Shown here: positions 8,730-16,957 of the stretch, one piece after another
Layout: every line of letters begins with the position of its first letter
Numbering within the stretch: position 1 is the stretch's first letter
The notes under the pieces: generated by a model
Seen by the model: the letters and a program-made list of their open reading frames with translations, nothing else
Databases searched by the model: none
What the model was told of the DNA's origin: nothing
Translations under genes and position numbers: made by a program
Source of the DNA: SHVZ01 sp041906305
GTDB taxonomy: Bacteria; Pseudomonadota; Alphaproteobacteria; SHVZ01
Reading direction: 5' to 3'
NCBI GenBank assembly: GCA_041906305.1
Contig: JAYRJL010000001.1
Coordinates: 124,001 to 188,000, forward strand
Length of the DNA stretch: 64,000 bases

Positions 8730-9599
8730 TCAGGTGTAGACGACGAAGCCCAGCACCGCGTCGATGAACGCCTGGTGCTCGTCGGCGCGGACCATGTGGC
8801 TGCTGTTCTCGAAGATGCGGAGATCGGATCCGGGGATCAGCCGGTGCATCTCCTCGGAGAACTCCGGCGCGGTGATCCAGTCGTGGCGGCCGGCGATGAT
8901 CAGGGTCTTCGCCGTGATGTTCTTGAGCTCGGGCCTGAGGTCCAGCGTATGCAGGAATCCGCCGGGACCGAAGGCGTGCTTCTGTGCCTCGGGCGAGGGG
9001 ATCAGCCGCTCGTTGCTCCAGCCGTCGGCGACCTTCGGGTCGTAGGTGGTGGAATAGAGCGGCGCCATCGCCACGTAGAAGGCGCGCATCTCTTCCGGCG
9101 TCGTCAGCACGCCGGAGAAGAGCTGCTCGGCCGCCTTCACCTGCGCCTGGTTGCCGCGCTCGCGAACGATCTCGACGGCGCGCTTCATGAAGCCGGCATG
9201 CGAGGCGGTGACGACGAGAATCAAGTGCGAGACGCTGTCGGGGTATCGCGCCGCATGCGCCTGCGCGACCATGCCGCCGTAGCTGTGGCCGATCGAGACG
9301 ATCCTGCCGAGGCCGAGGTGCCGGCGGAGCGCCTCCATGTCCTCGACCGACTCATCCAGCGTCAGGCGGCTGACGTCGCCGCCGCGCAGCGAGCGCCCGT
9401 GCCCGCGCTGGTCGAAGTGCACGAGCTGCATGCGCTGGCTGAGCGGGGAGAAGGAGGGCTTGAAGCCGGTATGGTCGCTGCCCGGCCCGCCATGGACGAG
9501 CATGGCGACAGGACGCTCGCGCATCCGGTTGCCGTCGGGAACGAGACCCATCCCCTCGATGTCGAAGAAGATCTCGGTGCCGCGGATCGATGCCTTCAT
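8730..9599 (-). CDS. Alpha/beta hydrolase (proline iminopeptidase-like)
   Basis: The 289-residue enzyme has the oxyanion motif HGGPG at 36-40, the nucleophile elbow GHSYGG at 104-109 (Ser106), an acid in the region AGRHDWITAPEF near 235-246 and the catalytic His in NSSHMVRADE near 267. This arrangement is typical of proline iminopeptidases and related epoxide or ester hydrolases of the abhydrolase_1 group. The dipeptidase gene lies just upstream on the same strand (10-base gap). Together they could degrade small peptides, but the substrate is a guess. Confidence 0.87.
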   Translation of the reverse strand: MKASIRGTEIFFDIEGMGLVPDGNRMRERPVAMLVHGGPGSDHTGFKPSFSPLSQRMQLVHFDQRGHGRSLRGGDVSRLTLDESVEDMEALRRHLGLGRIVSIGHSYGGMVAQAHAARYPDSVSHLILVVTASHAGFMKRAVEIVRERGNQAQVKAAEQLFSGVLTTPEEMRAFYVAMAPLYSTTYDPKVADGWSNERLIPSPEAQKHAFGPGGFLHTLDLRPELKNITAKTLIIAGRHDWITAPEFSEEMHRLIPGSDLRIFENSSHMVRADEHQAFIDAVLGFVVYT

Positions 9600-9609
9600 G
9601 CGCTTGGGG

Positions 9610-10623
9610 CTACTTCCAGACCTGGCCTGCGATGCGCAGGAAGTTGCCGCCGAGGATGCCGCGGATCGCGGTTTCGTCGTACCCGCGGTCGAGAAGCGCC
9701 TGCGTCACCTTGGGGAAGTCGTCCGGCGGGATGTAGCCGATCTTGGCGCCGGGTGCGTACTGGCTGACCGGCCAATAGTCGCGGTGCTTCTCGAGGAAGC
9801 TGCCGAAGTCGTCCTTCTTGAACACGGTATCCATGCCGATGCCGACATGCTCGGGCCCGATCTTCTCGACCATGTAGTCGATGTGCTCGACCAGGTGGCG
9901 CACGGTCGGGCCGTCGGGTCCCAAGAAGCGTCCGACGCCGGTGACGCCGACCACGCCGCCGGTCGCCGCGCACGCCTTGATCTGGTCGTCCCAGATGTTG
10001 CGCTCGTGGTCCCAGAGCTTGCGGGAATTCGAGTGCGAGAAGATCACCGGCTTCTCCGAGACCTCCATCGCCTCCATCGTCGTCCTGTGGGCCGAGTGGG
10101 AGCAGTCGACCACCATGCCGACCCGGTTCATCTCGCGGATCACCTCGCGGCCGAACTCGGTCAGGCCGACATTCTCGTCGTGGCAGCCGCCGCCGGCGAG
10201 GTTGTTGCGGTTGTAGGCGAACAGCATGTGGCGGACGCCGAGCCTGTAGTACAGCTCGACCATGCCGACGTCGCCCTTGAGCGCGTTCATGCCCTCGATG
10301 TCGTAGGTGACCGCGAGCTTGCCCTCGCGCTTGGCGCGGTGGATGTCCGCGACCGTCTCGACCTGGACCAGCAGCTCGGGATGCTCGCGTACCCATTTGC
10401 GGTAGTAGGCGAGCGCGTCGATGCCGAGCTCCCACGGCGTCACGTCGAAGGAGACGTTGATCGAGAGGTAGTCGACGCCGGCGTTGAACCAGCGGTCGAG
10501 GCCATCGACCGAGCCCGGGCCGGTGAAGGCGAAGCCGCAATGGTCGTCCCAGACCAGCGCCTCGCGATGGATCCGGGCGGCCTCGGCCGAGATCCCCCAG
10601 GTGTTGGCGTCGATGTCCGGCAT
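9610..10623 (-). CDS. Membrane dipeptidase family protein (peptidase M19)
   Basis: The 337-residue protein has the M19 (renal dipeptidase) pattern: an early WDDHCGF metal motif in place of HxD, a bridging Glu in TYDIEGMNAL, and metal-binding histidines in VDCSHSAHRTTMEAM and PVIFSHSNSRKLWDHERN. Members are binuclear zinc enzymes that split dipeptides, often D-containing ones. No signal peptide is visible, so it is probably cytosolic. It is followed by the alpha/beta hydrolase gene and may share its mRNA. Upstream it is divergent from trpS. Confidence 0.9.
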   Translation of the reverse strand: MPDIDANTWGISAEAARIHREALVWDDHCGFAFTGPGSVDGLDRWFNAGVDYLSINVSFDVTPWELGIDALAYYRKWVREHPELLVQVETVADIHRAKREGKLAVTYDIEGMNALKGDVGMVELYYRLGVRHMLFAYNRNNLAGGGCHDENVGLTEFGREVIREMNRVGMVVDCSHSAHRTTMEAMEVSEKPVIFSHSNSRKLWDHERNIWDDQIKACAATGGVVGVTGVGRFLGPDGPTVRHLVEHIDYMVEKIGPEHVGIGMDTVFKKDDFGSFLEKHRDYWPVSQYAPGAKIGYIPPDDFPKVTQALLDRGYDETAIRGILGGNFLRIAGQVWK

Positions 10624-10695
10624 TCAGGTCCTCCCTTGCGTGGCGCCGATCAGACCGCGTCCGCCCCAAGTTCGCAACACTGGGGTTCGCGACAA

Positions 10696-10724
10696 TTGAC
10701 GGGCAGGGCCGAAGCGGGGATAAA
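10696..10724 (+). promoter_or_regulatory. Putative sigma-70 promoter of trpS
   Basis: TTGACG (10696-10701), a 17-base spacer and GATAAA (10719-10724) lie about 30 bases upstream of the GTG start. The spacing is ideal and the -35 box matches five of six consensus bases. Confidence 0.5.
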
Positions 10725-10754
10725 CGGCGGCCGCCCGTCCCAGGAGCCTCATCC

Positions 10755-11759
10755 GTGTCCGTCTCCCTGATCTTCTCCGGCATGCAGCCGACCGGAAACC
10801 TGCACCTCGGCAACTATCTCGGCGCGCTCAAGAACTGGGTGAAGCTCCAGGACAAGGCGTCGTGCATCTACTGCGTCGTCGACCTGCACGCGATCACCGT
10901 GCCGCAGGACCCGAAGGAGCTGCGCGCCGCGACCCGCGAGGTTGCCGCCGCCTATCTCGCCGCCGGCATCGACGCCAGGAAGCACATCCTGTTCAACCAG
11001 AGCCGGGTGCGCGCGCATGCGGAGCTCGCCTGGATCTTCAACTGCGTCGCCCGCATCGGCTGGCTGAACCGCATGACGCAGTTCAAGGACAAGGCCGGCA
11101 AGAACCGCGACAACGCGCTGGTCGGCCTCTACGCCTATCCCGTGCTGATGGCGGCCGACATCCTCGTCTACCACGCCAACGGCGTGCCGGTCGGCGAGGA
11201 CCAGAAGCAGCATGTCGAGCTGACCCGCGACATCGCCCAGGCCTTCAACAGCATGTTCGGCGTGCAGTTCTTCCCGCAGCCCGAGCCGATGATCCTGGGC
11301 GAGGCGACGCGCGTGATGAGCCTCCGCGACGGCACCAAGAAGATGTCGAAGTCGGATGCCTCCGACTATGCGCGCATCAACCTGACCGACGACGCGGACA
11401 CGATCGCGCTCAAGATCCAGAAGGCGAAGACCGACCCGAACCCGCTGCCCGACGACGTGAAGGGCCTCGAGGGCCGGCCGGAAGCCGAGAACCTGATGAC
11501 GATCTACGCCGCGCTGGCGGACAAGGCGACGGCCGAGGTCGTGCCCGAGTTTGCCGGCAAGACCTTCTCCGAGTTCAAGAAGGCGCTGGTCGACCTCGCG
11601 GTCTCGGTGCTGGGTCCGATCAACGCCGAGATGCGGCGGCTCAAGGCCGATCCCGGCCACGTCGACGCGGTGCTCAAGGACGGCGGCGAGCGCGCCTCGG
11701 CGCTGGCCGAGCCGATCCTGAAGCAGACCTGCGAGATCGTGGGCTTCCTCAAGGACTGA
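10755..11759 (+). CDS. trpS: Tryptophan--tRNA ligase
   Basis: The 334-residue class I synthetase has the HIGH-type signature (PTGNLHLGNYLGAL, near residues 14-27) and the KMSKS loop (GTKKMSKS, near 192-199). It also has the VGEDQKQHVELTRDIA motif of bacterial TrpRS. It charges tRNA-Trp with tryptophan using ATP. The GTG start is supported by AGGAG eight bases upstream. A small membrane-protein gene begins two bases after its stop and is probably co-transcribed. Confidence 0.97.
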   Translation: MSVSLIFSGMQPTGNLHLGNYLGALKNWVKLQDKASCIYCVVDLHAITVPQDPKELRAATREVAAAYLAAGIDARKHILFNQSRVRAHAELAWIFNCVARIGWLNRMTQFKDKAGKNRDNALVGLYAYPVLMAADILVYHANGVPVGEDQKQHVELTRDIAQAFNSMFGVQFFPQPEPMILGEATRVMSLRDGTKKMSKSDASDYARINLTDDADTIALKIQKAKTDPNPLPDDVKGLEGRPEAENLMTIYAALADKATAEVVPEFAGKTFSEFKKALVDLAVSVLGPINAEMRRLKADPGHVDAVLKDGGERASALAEPILKQTCEIVGFLKD

Positions 11760-11761
11760 CG

Positions 11762-11974
11762 ATGCGCGCGGCCCTGGTCGTCCTCGCCTGCATCCTGCCG
11801 CCGCTGGCGCTTCTGCTGGCGAAGATGCCGGGGCAGGCGGCGATCAACCTCGCGATCTGCGCCGCGGCGATCCTGGGCTCGGGCATGCCGATCCTGGCGC
11901 TGGTGCTGGCGCTCGCCGCGACGGTGCATGCCGTCTGGCTGCTCCGCCGCCGACGCGCCTCTCAGGCGACGTAG
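11762..11974 (+). CDS. Small hydrophobic membrane protein (70 aa), possibly YqaE/Pmp3-like
   Basis: This two-helix protein follows trpS by two bases, with AAGGA as ribosome site. The ILPPLALLLAK start and a second hydrophobic stretch ending in HAVWLLRRRR resemble the Pmp3/YqaE family of small stress-related membrane proteins, but the match is weak. Its last 13 bases overlap the 3' end of the NRAMP-like gene on the opposite strand. No function can be assigned. Confidence 0.6.
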   Translation: MRAALVVLACILPPLALLLAKMPGQAAINLAICAAAILGSGMPILALVLALAATVHAVWLLRRRRASQAT

Positions 11975-13224
11975 GACCAGATCGAAGCCAGCAGCGCCAA
12001 CGCCATCAGGACGGATGCAACCCATCCGAGGATCTTGAGCCAGGCCGGCAGCTTCAGGCCCTGCGCGCCGTCGCCCTTCACCACCAGCATCATCGCGAAC
12101 ATGATCGGCACCGCGACGACGCCGTTGATGACGGCCGTCCAGAACAGCAGCGTCATCGCGTCGATCCTGAGCAGCGCGAGCGCGGCGCCGCCGAGCGTCG
12201 CCGCGCCGACCACGCCGTAGAAGCCGCGGGCGCGGTGCGCCGGGAGTTCGAGGCCGCGCCGCATGCCGAAGATCTCGGCGACCGCATAGGCGCCCGATCC
12301 GGCGAGCACCGGCACCGCCAGCATGCCGGTGCCGACGAGCCCGAACGCGAACAGCAGGAAGGTGAGGTCGCCGGCGATGGGCCGGAGCGCCTCGGCTGCC
12401 TGGGCCGCGGTCGCGATCTCGGTGACGCCGTTGGCATGCAGGGTCGCCGCGGTGGTGACGATGATGAAGAAGGCGACCGCATTGGACGCGGCCATGCCGA
12501 CCCAGGTGTCGATCGAGATGTGCGACAGCTCCTCGCCGGTGGCGTCGCGCGCCTTGCGACGATGGCTGAGCTGCGACTCCTCGACTTCCTGTGACGCCTG
12601 CCAGAAGAAGAGGTAGGGGCTGATCGTGGTGCCGAACAAGGCAACGACCATCAGCAGCATGTCGCGGTCGAGCGTGAGGTAGGGCAGGAACGTGGTCTGC
12701 AGAACCTGCAGCCAGGGCACCGAGACGCTGAAGGCGACGGCGACGTAGATCAGCAGCGCCAGGGTCAGGAACTTCAGGAAGCCGGCGTAGCGGTGGTACG
12801 GGATGAAGATCTCGGTGACCAGGCAGACGACGCCGAACGCCACCGCGTAGATCACCGCCGGTCCGCCGACGACGAGATTCACCGCCTCGCCCATCGCCGC
12901 CAGGTCGGCGGCGATGTTGATCGTGTTGGCGGCGAGCAGGAGGGCGACCAGCACGTAGACCGCCGGGCGCGGCAGGTGCGCGGCGATGTTGCGCGCGAGG
13001 CCGCGTCCGGTCTGCCAGCCGATGCGCGCGGAGATGATCTGGATCGCCGCCATCAGCGGCAGCGTCAGGAACACCGTCCAGGTGAGCGCGTAGCCGAACT
13101 GCGCGCCGGCCTGGGAGTATGTGGCGATGCCGCTCGGATCGTCGTCGGCCGCGCCGGTGATCAGGCCCGGCCCGAGGGCTTTCCAGAACCGGTACGGCTT
13201 CTTGTTCTTGGTCTCGTCGGCCAC
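11962..13224 (-). CDS. NRAMP-related divalent-metal transporter
   Basis: The 420-residue protein has about 11 transmembrane segments and an NRAMP-type first helix (GLITGAADDDPSGIATYSQA). Classical NRAMP Mn/Fe carriers carry DPGN in helix 1 and a metal-ligand Met-Pro-His in helix 6. Here helix 1 has DPSG (29-32), and the helix 6 region reads GTTISPYLFFWQ, with no Met. It therefore belongs to an NRAMP-related subgroup whose substrate may differ (Mg2+, Al3+ or other). I chose the GTG at 13224 (AAGAGG upstream); the open frame extends further but reads into the neighbouring gene. Confidence 0.85.
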   Translation of the reverse strand: MADETKNKKPYRFWKALGPGLITGAADDDPSGIATYSQAGAQFGYALTWTVFLTLPLMAAIQIISARIGWQTGRGLARNIAAHLPRPAVYVLVALLLAANTINIAADLAAMGEAVNLVVGGPAVIYAVAFGVVCLVTEIFIPYHRYAGFLKFLTLALLIYVAVAFSVSVPWLQVLQTTFLPYLTLDRDMLLMVVALFGTTISPYLFFWQASQEVEESQLSHRRKARDATGEELSHISIDTWVGMAASNAVAFFIIVTTAATLHANGVTEIATAAQAAEALRPIAGDLTFLLFAFGLVGTGMLAVPVLAGSGAYAVAEIFGMRRGLELPAHRARGFYGVVGAATLGGAALALLRIDAMTLLFWTAVINGVVAVPIMFAMMLVVKGDGAQGLKLPAWLKILGWVASVLMALALLASIWSYVA

Positions 13225-13244
13225 GTCATGCCTCTTGTTCCGGA

Positions 13245-14048
13245 TCAGGGGCCCTGCAGCAACCGATCGTCCTCGATCATGGTTCCCTCGGCCCTGGCCG
13301 TCGCGATCTCGCCCGGCGAGGGAACCACCGAAGCGTAGGCCTCCTCGGCGCGGCCGGCCAGGATCTCCGCATGCCAGGCGCGCCAGTGGCCGCCGAGCCG
13401 CGGATCCAGCCGGGCGTTGCGGGCATAGGCCGCGCCGCCGGCGACCGCCTTGCGGATGAAGTGGTCGCGCCCGCGGATCGGGAAGTGGCGGATCAGGATC
13501 TCGCGCGCGATCGCCGGACGCGGGTCGCGCATCTCGGCGTTGTGGCACCCCTGGGTCAGCCGGACGAGATCGGCCGACCGTGTCAGCACCTTGGGCTGGA
13601 TCGGGCGCAGCAGCTCGGCGCGGGCATCGTCCCGGGGACGCGCCACCAGGTGCTTCGCCTCGGCGAACGACCACGCTTGGCCCTGTGCCGTCACGCGGTT
13701 GGCGCGACGGCAGAAGAGCAGGTTGGCGGGCGTCGCGGCGATCGTCTCGCGCAGGGGGCCGCACCAGAACTCGTCCGCGTCGTTGGAGAGGATCCAGTCC
13801 GCGCCCCGCGCCCGCGCGATCTCCGCCATCTCCGTCGTCAGCCGCGCCTGGTCGAAGCCGTCATCTGGGTCGTGGCGGAGGTGCAGCACGCCGTCGCGCG
13901 CGAAGCCTTCGAGGATCTCGACCGTGCCGTCGGTGGAGCCGTTGTCGGTGGCGACAATGAAGTCGACGCCGGAGGCCAAGTGGTGGCGGATGTTCGCGGC
14001 GACGATGTCCGCCTCGTCGCGGACGAGGAGCGTCATCACGAGCTTCAC
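13245..14048 (-). CDS. Glycosyltransferase family 2-like protein (Glyco_tranf_2_4)
   Basis: The 267-residue protein opens with MKLVMTLLVRDEADIVAANI and has TDNGSTDGTVEILE, then WILSNDADEFW. These are the nucleotide-sugar and metal-binding DxD-like sites of the Glyco_tranf_2_4 family. The C-terminal half contains a conserved RHFPIRGRDHFIRK block seen in this group. It probably adds a sugar in envelope or exopolysaccharide assembly, in the cytosol or at the inner membrane. The gene lies 20 bases upstream of the NRAMP-like gene on the same strand, with a two-hairpin repeat in front of it. Confidence 0.85.
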   Translation of the reverse strand: MKLVMTLLVRDEADIVAANIRHHLASGVDFIVATDNGSTDGTVEILEGFARDGVLHLRHDPDDGFDQARLTTEMAEIARARGADWILSNDADEFWCGPLRETIAATPANLLFCRRANRVTAQGQAWSFAEAKHLVARPRDDARAELLRPIQPKVLTRSADLVRLTQGCHNAEMRDPRPAIAREILIRHFPIRGRDHFIRKAVAGGAAYARNARLDPRLGGHWRAWHAEILAGRAEEAYASVVPSPGEIATARAEGTMIEDDRLLQGP

Positions 14049-14053
14049 GGCAA

Positions 14054-14159
14054 GGCCCCCATCCCCCGCCTTCCCCCGCCCTTCGGGCGAGGGAAGGAGC
14101 TACGAAGCACCTCGTGCCCCCTCCCTCGGCAAAGCCGGGGGAGGGATGGGGTGGGGGCC
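14054..14159. repeat. Dispersed two-hairpin intergenic repeat, copy 1
   Basis: It begins GGCCCCCATCCC and ends GGGATGGGGTGGGGGCC. Two GC-rich hairpins lie inside: one with a CTTCCCCCGCC/GGGCGAGGG-type stem and a second with CTCCCTCGG/CCGGGGGAG. A linker containing GAAGCACCTCGTGCCCC separates them. It fills the gap between mutS and the GT2-like gene. Related copies lie at 37992, 40907, 45197/49239 (split) and 50263. Confidence 0.8.
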
Positions 14160-14163
14160 CGGC

Positions 14164-16821
14164 TCATTTCTTCGCCGCGAGCAGTCCCTTCAGCCGGTAA
14201 AGCGTCTCGAGCGCTTCCTTCGGCGAAAGCTCGTCGGGATTGACCGCCGACAGCGCCACCTCGGCCGCGCTCGGCTCGGCGCGGAGCTTGCCCGATTGGG
14301 GGCGCGCGGCGGCGAAGAGCGGCAGGTCGTCAGCGAGCCTGGCGGCGGATCCGGCGCGTTCGCCGGTCTCGAGCGCCCGCAGGACCTCCTCGGCGCGGTC
14401 GAGGACGGCGTTCGGCAAGCCCGCGAGGCGCGCGACGTGAAGACCATAGGAGCGGTCGGCCGCACCGACCGCGACCTCGTGCAGGAAGACGACGTCGCCC
14501 TGCCACTCCTTGACGCGCATGGTGCGGCAGGCGAGCGCAGCCAGGCGCGAGGCGAGCGCCGTCAGCTCGTGGTAGTGGGTCGCGAACAGCGCGCGGCAGC
14601 GGTTGACCTCGTGCAGGTTCTCCAGCGTCGCCCAGGCGATCGAGAGGCCGTCGAAGGTCGCGGTGCCGCGGCCAATCTCGTCCAGGATAACGAGCGAGCG
14701 CGACGTCGCCTGGTTCAGGATCGTCGCGGTCTCGACCATCTCGACCATGAAGGTCGAGCGGCCGCGCGCCAGGTCGTCGGCGGCGCCGACGCGGCTGAAC
14801 AAGCGATCGACGACACCGACATGCGCGGACTCTGCCGGCACGAAGGCGCCGATCTGCGCCAGCAGCACGATGAGCGCGTTCTGGCGGAGGAAGGTCGACT
14901 TGCCGGCCATGTTCGGGCCGGTCAGCAGCCAGAGCCGTTGCGTCTCGGCGAGATCGCAGTCGTTGGGCACGAACGGATCGCCGGAGGATGCGAGCGCCGC
15001 CTCGACCACCGGATGGCGGCCCGCCTTGACGGCGAAGGCATTCGACGCGTCGATCACGGGGCGCACATGCCGGCGCTCGACCGCGAGCTCGGCCAGCGAC
15101 GCGGCGACGTCGAGGCGGGCGAGCGCGTCGGCGGCGAGCGCCACCGCTTCGGCCCGCGCGGTCACCTCGCCGACCAGGTCGTCGAACAGGCGGAGCTCGA
15201 CCGCGAGCGCCTTGTCGGCGGCCGACGAGAGCTTGGACTCAAGCTCGCCCAGCTCGACCGTGGTGAAGCGCGCGGCGTTCGCCATGGTCTGGCGATGGAT
15301 GAAGCCCGGCTTGCCGTGGATCTTCTCAGCGTGAAGCGCAGTGCATTCGATGTAGTAGCCGAGCACGTTATTGTGCCGGATCTTCAGCGAGCCGATGCCG
15401 GTCTCGTCCTGATAGCGCGTCTGCAGCCCGGCGATCAGCTTCCGGCTCTCGTCGCGCAGCTGGCGCAGCTCGTCGAGGTCGGGTGCATAGCCGAGGGCGA
15501 TGAAGCCGCCGTCGCGGGAGAACAGCGGCAGCTCCGGCGCCAGGGCGCGGCCGAAGCGCTCGACCAAGACTTGGTGGTGGCCGAGGTCGCGCCTGATCTC
15601 GTCGATCTCGGCCGGCGGCCCCTCGAGCGCGGCCAGCCGGGCGGCGATGTCGCCGGCCGAGGCGAGCCCGTCGCGGATCGCCGCCAGGTCGCGCGGACCG
15701 CCGCGGCCGAGGGAAAGGCGCGACAGCGCGCGGGCGAGGTCGGGGGTGCGCTTCAGCTGCGGACGGAGGTCGAGGCGGAGCGCCTCCTCGTCGATGAGGT
15801 GCTGGACCGCGTCCAGCCTCCGGTCGATCGCCAGCGGATCGGTCAGCGGCGCGGCGAGCCGTTCGGCCAGCAATCGCGCGCCGGCGCCGGTGACGGTGCG
15901 GTCGATGACGTCGAGCAGGCTTCCCTGGCGCTCGCCCGAAAGCGTGCGGGTCAGCTCCAGGTTCCGGCGCGTCGCCGGGTCGATCTCGAGCACGCCGCCG
16001 TCGCCCTGGCGCCGGGGCGCCTTGAGGCGCGGCAGCTTTCCCTTCTGAGTCAGCTCGACGTAGTCGACGACGGCGCCGAGCGCGGCCAGCTCCGGCCGGT
16101 CGAACGCGCCGAACGCGTCCAGGGTGCCGACGCCGTAGAGCGCTTCGAGGCGCTTTCGCCCGTTGGTCGAATCGAACCGGGCCCCCGGCAGCGGCACCAG
16201 CGCGTTCCGCCACTCGCGCAGGATGTCGGCGAGGCCCGGCGCCTGGATCAGCCGGTCGGGAACCAGCAGCTCGGCCGGATCGAGGCGCGCGAGCGCCGAG
16301 GCGACGCTGCGCGCGTCCACGGTGCGGGCGCCGACCTCGCCGGTCGAGATCTCGACCCAGGCGATCGCCATCGATCCTTGCGCATCGGCGAGCGAGGCGA
16401 GGAAGTTGGAGCGCCGCGCATCCAGCAGCGTCTCCTCGGTCAGCGTGCCGGGGGTGACGATGCGCACGACCTCGCGGCGGACGACCGACTTGGAGCCGCG
16501 CTTCTTGGCCTCGGCGGGGTCCTCCATCTGCTCGCAGATCGCGACCCGGAAGCCCTTCCGGATCAGCCGCGGCAGATAGACCTCGGCGGCGTGGACCGGC
16601 ACGCCGCACATGGCGATGTCCTGGCCTTCATGCTTGCCGCGCTTGGTCAGCGCGATGTCGAGGGCGCCCGCCGCCTTGACCGCGTCCTCGAAGAACAGCT
16701 CGTAGAAATCGCCCATCCGATAGAACAGCAGCGCGTCCGGATGGCCGGCCTTGATCTCCAGGTACTGCGCCATCCCCGGCGAAAGCTCGGAGGCTGGGGG
16801 CGGGCTGGTGTCCGTCGACAT
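14164..16821 (-). CDS. mutS: DNA mismatch repair protein MutS
   Basis: The 885-residue protein has the mismatch-reading Phe-x-Glu (FYE at 39-41, in MGDFYELFFEDA), the connector, lever and clamp regions, and the ATPase with Walker A GPNMAGKST near residue 633, the Walker B region LVILDEIGRGTATFDG and the ATHYHELT motif. It scans newly replicated DNA for mismatches and recruits MutL. It is full length. Its start lies 136 bases from the divergent antiporter gene. Confidence 0.97.
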   Translation of the reverse strand: MSTDTSPPPASELSPGMAQYLEIKAGHPDALLFYRMGDFYELFFEDAVKAAGALDIALTKRGKHEGQDIAMCGVPVHAAEVYLPRLIRKGFRVAICEQMEDPAEAKKRGSKSVVRREVVRIVTPGTLTEETLLDARRSNFLASLADAQGSMAIAWVEISTGEVGARTVDARSVASALARLDPAELLVPDRLIQAPGLADILREWRNALVPLPGARFDSTNGRKRLEALYGVGTLDAFGAFDRPELAALGAVVDYVELTQKGKLPRLKAPRRQGDGGVLEIDPATRRNLELTRTLSGERQGSLLDVIDRTVTGAGARLLAERLAAPLTDPLAIDRRLDAVQHLIDEEALRLDLRPQLKRTPDLARALSRLSLGRGGPRDLAAIRDGLASAGDIAARLAALEGPPAEIDEIRRDLGHHQVLVERFGRALAPELPLFSRDGGFIALGYAPDLDELRQLRDESRKLIAGLQTRYQDETGIGSLKIRHNNVLGYYIECTALHAEKIHGKPGFIHRQTMANAARFTTVELGELESKLSSAADKALAVELRLFDDLVGEVTARAEAVALAADALARLDVAASLAELAVERRHVRPVIDASNAFAVKAGRHPVVEAALASSGDPFVPNDCDLAETQRLWLLTGPNMAGKSTFLRQNALIVLLAQIGAFVPAESAHVGVVDRLFSRVGAADDLARGRSTFMVEMVETATILNQATSRSLVILDEIGRGTATFDGLSIAWATLENLHEVNRCRALFATHYHELTALASRLAALACRTMRVKEWQGDVVFLHEVAVGAADRSYGLHVARLAGLPNAVLDRAEEVLRALETGERAGSAARLADDLPLFAAARPQSGKLRAEPSAAEVALSAVNPDELSPKEALETLYRLKGLLAAKK

Positions 16822-16957
16822 GGGGCGAGATTTAGCGGAAACGAGCGCCCGTGTCGTGGGGCGATCGAGAGCCGGCCCCGCGCTTCATGACGCAAAGTGA
16901 TCCGTCGTAATTGATAGAGTGTTTACCGGCGCCGAGGGCCCGTGTCATAGGTCGGAC

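Noticed and set aside
13450..16890. A 1146-codon open frame antisense to mutS
   Set aside because: It lies opposite a clear mutS gene. Its Arg/Ala-rich translation has no recognisable family motif, which is expected from the third-base GC bias of the real gene.
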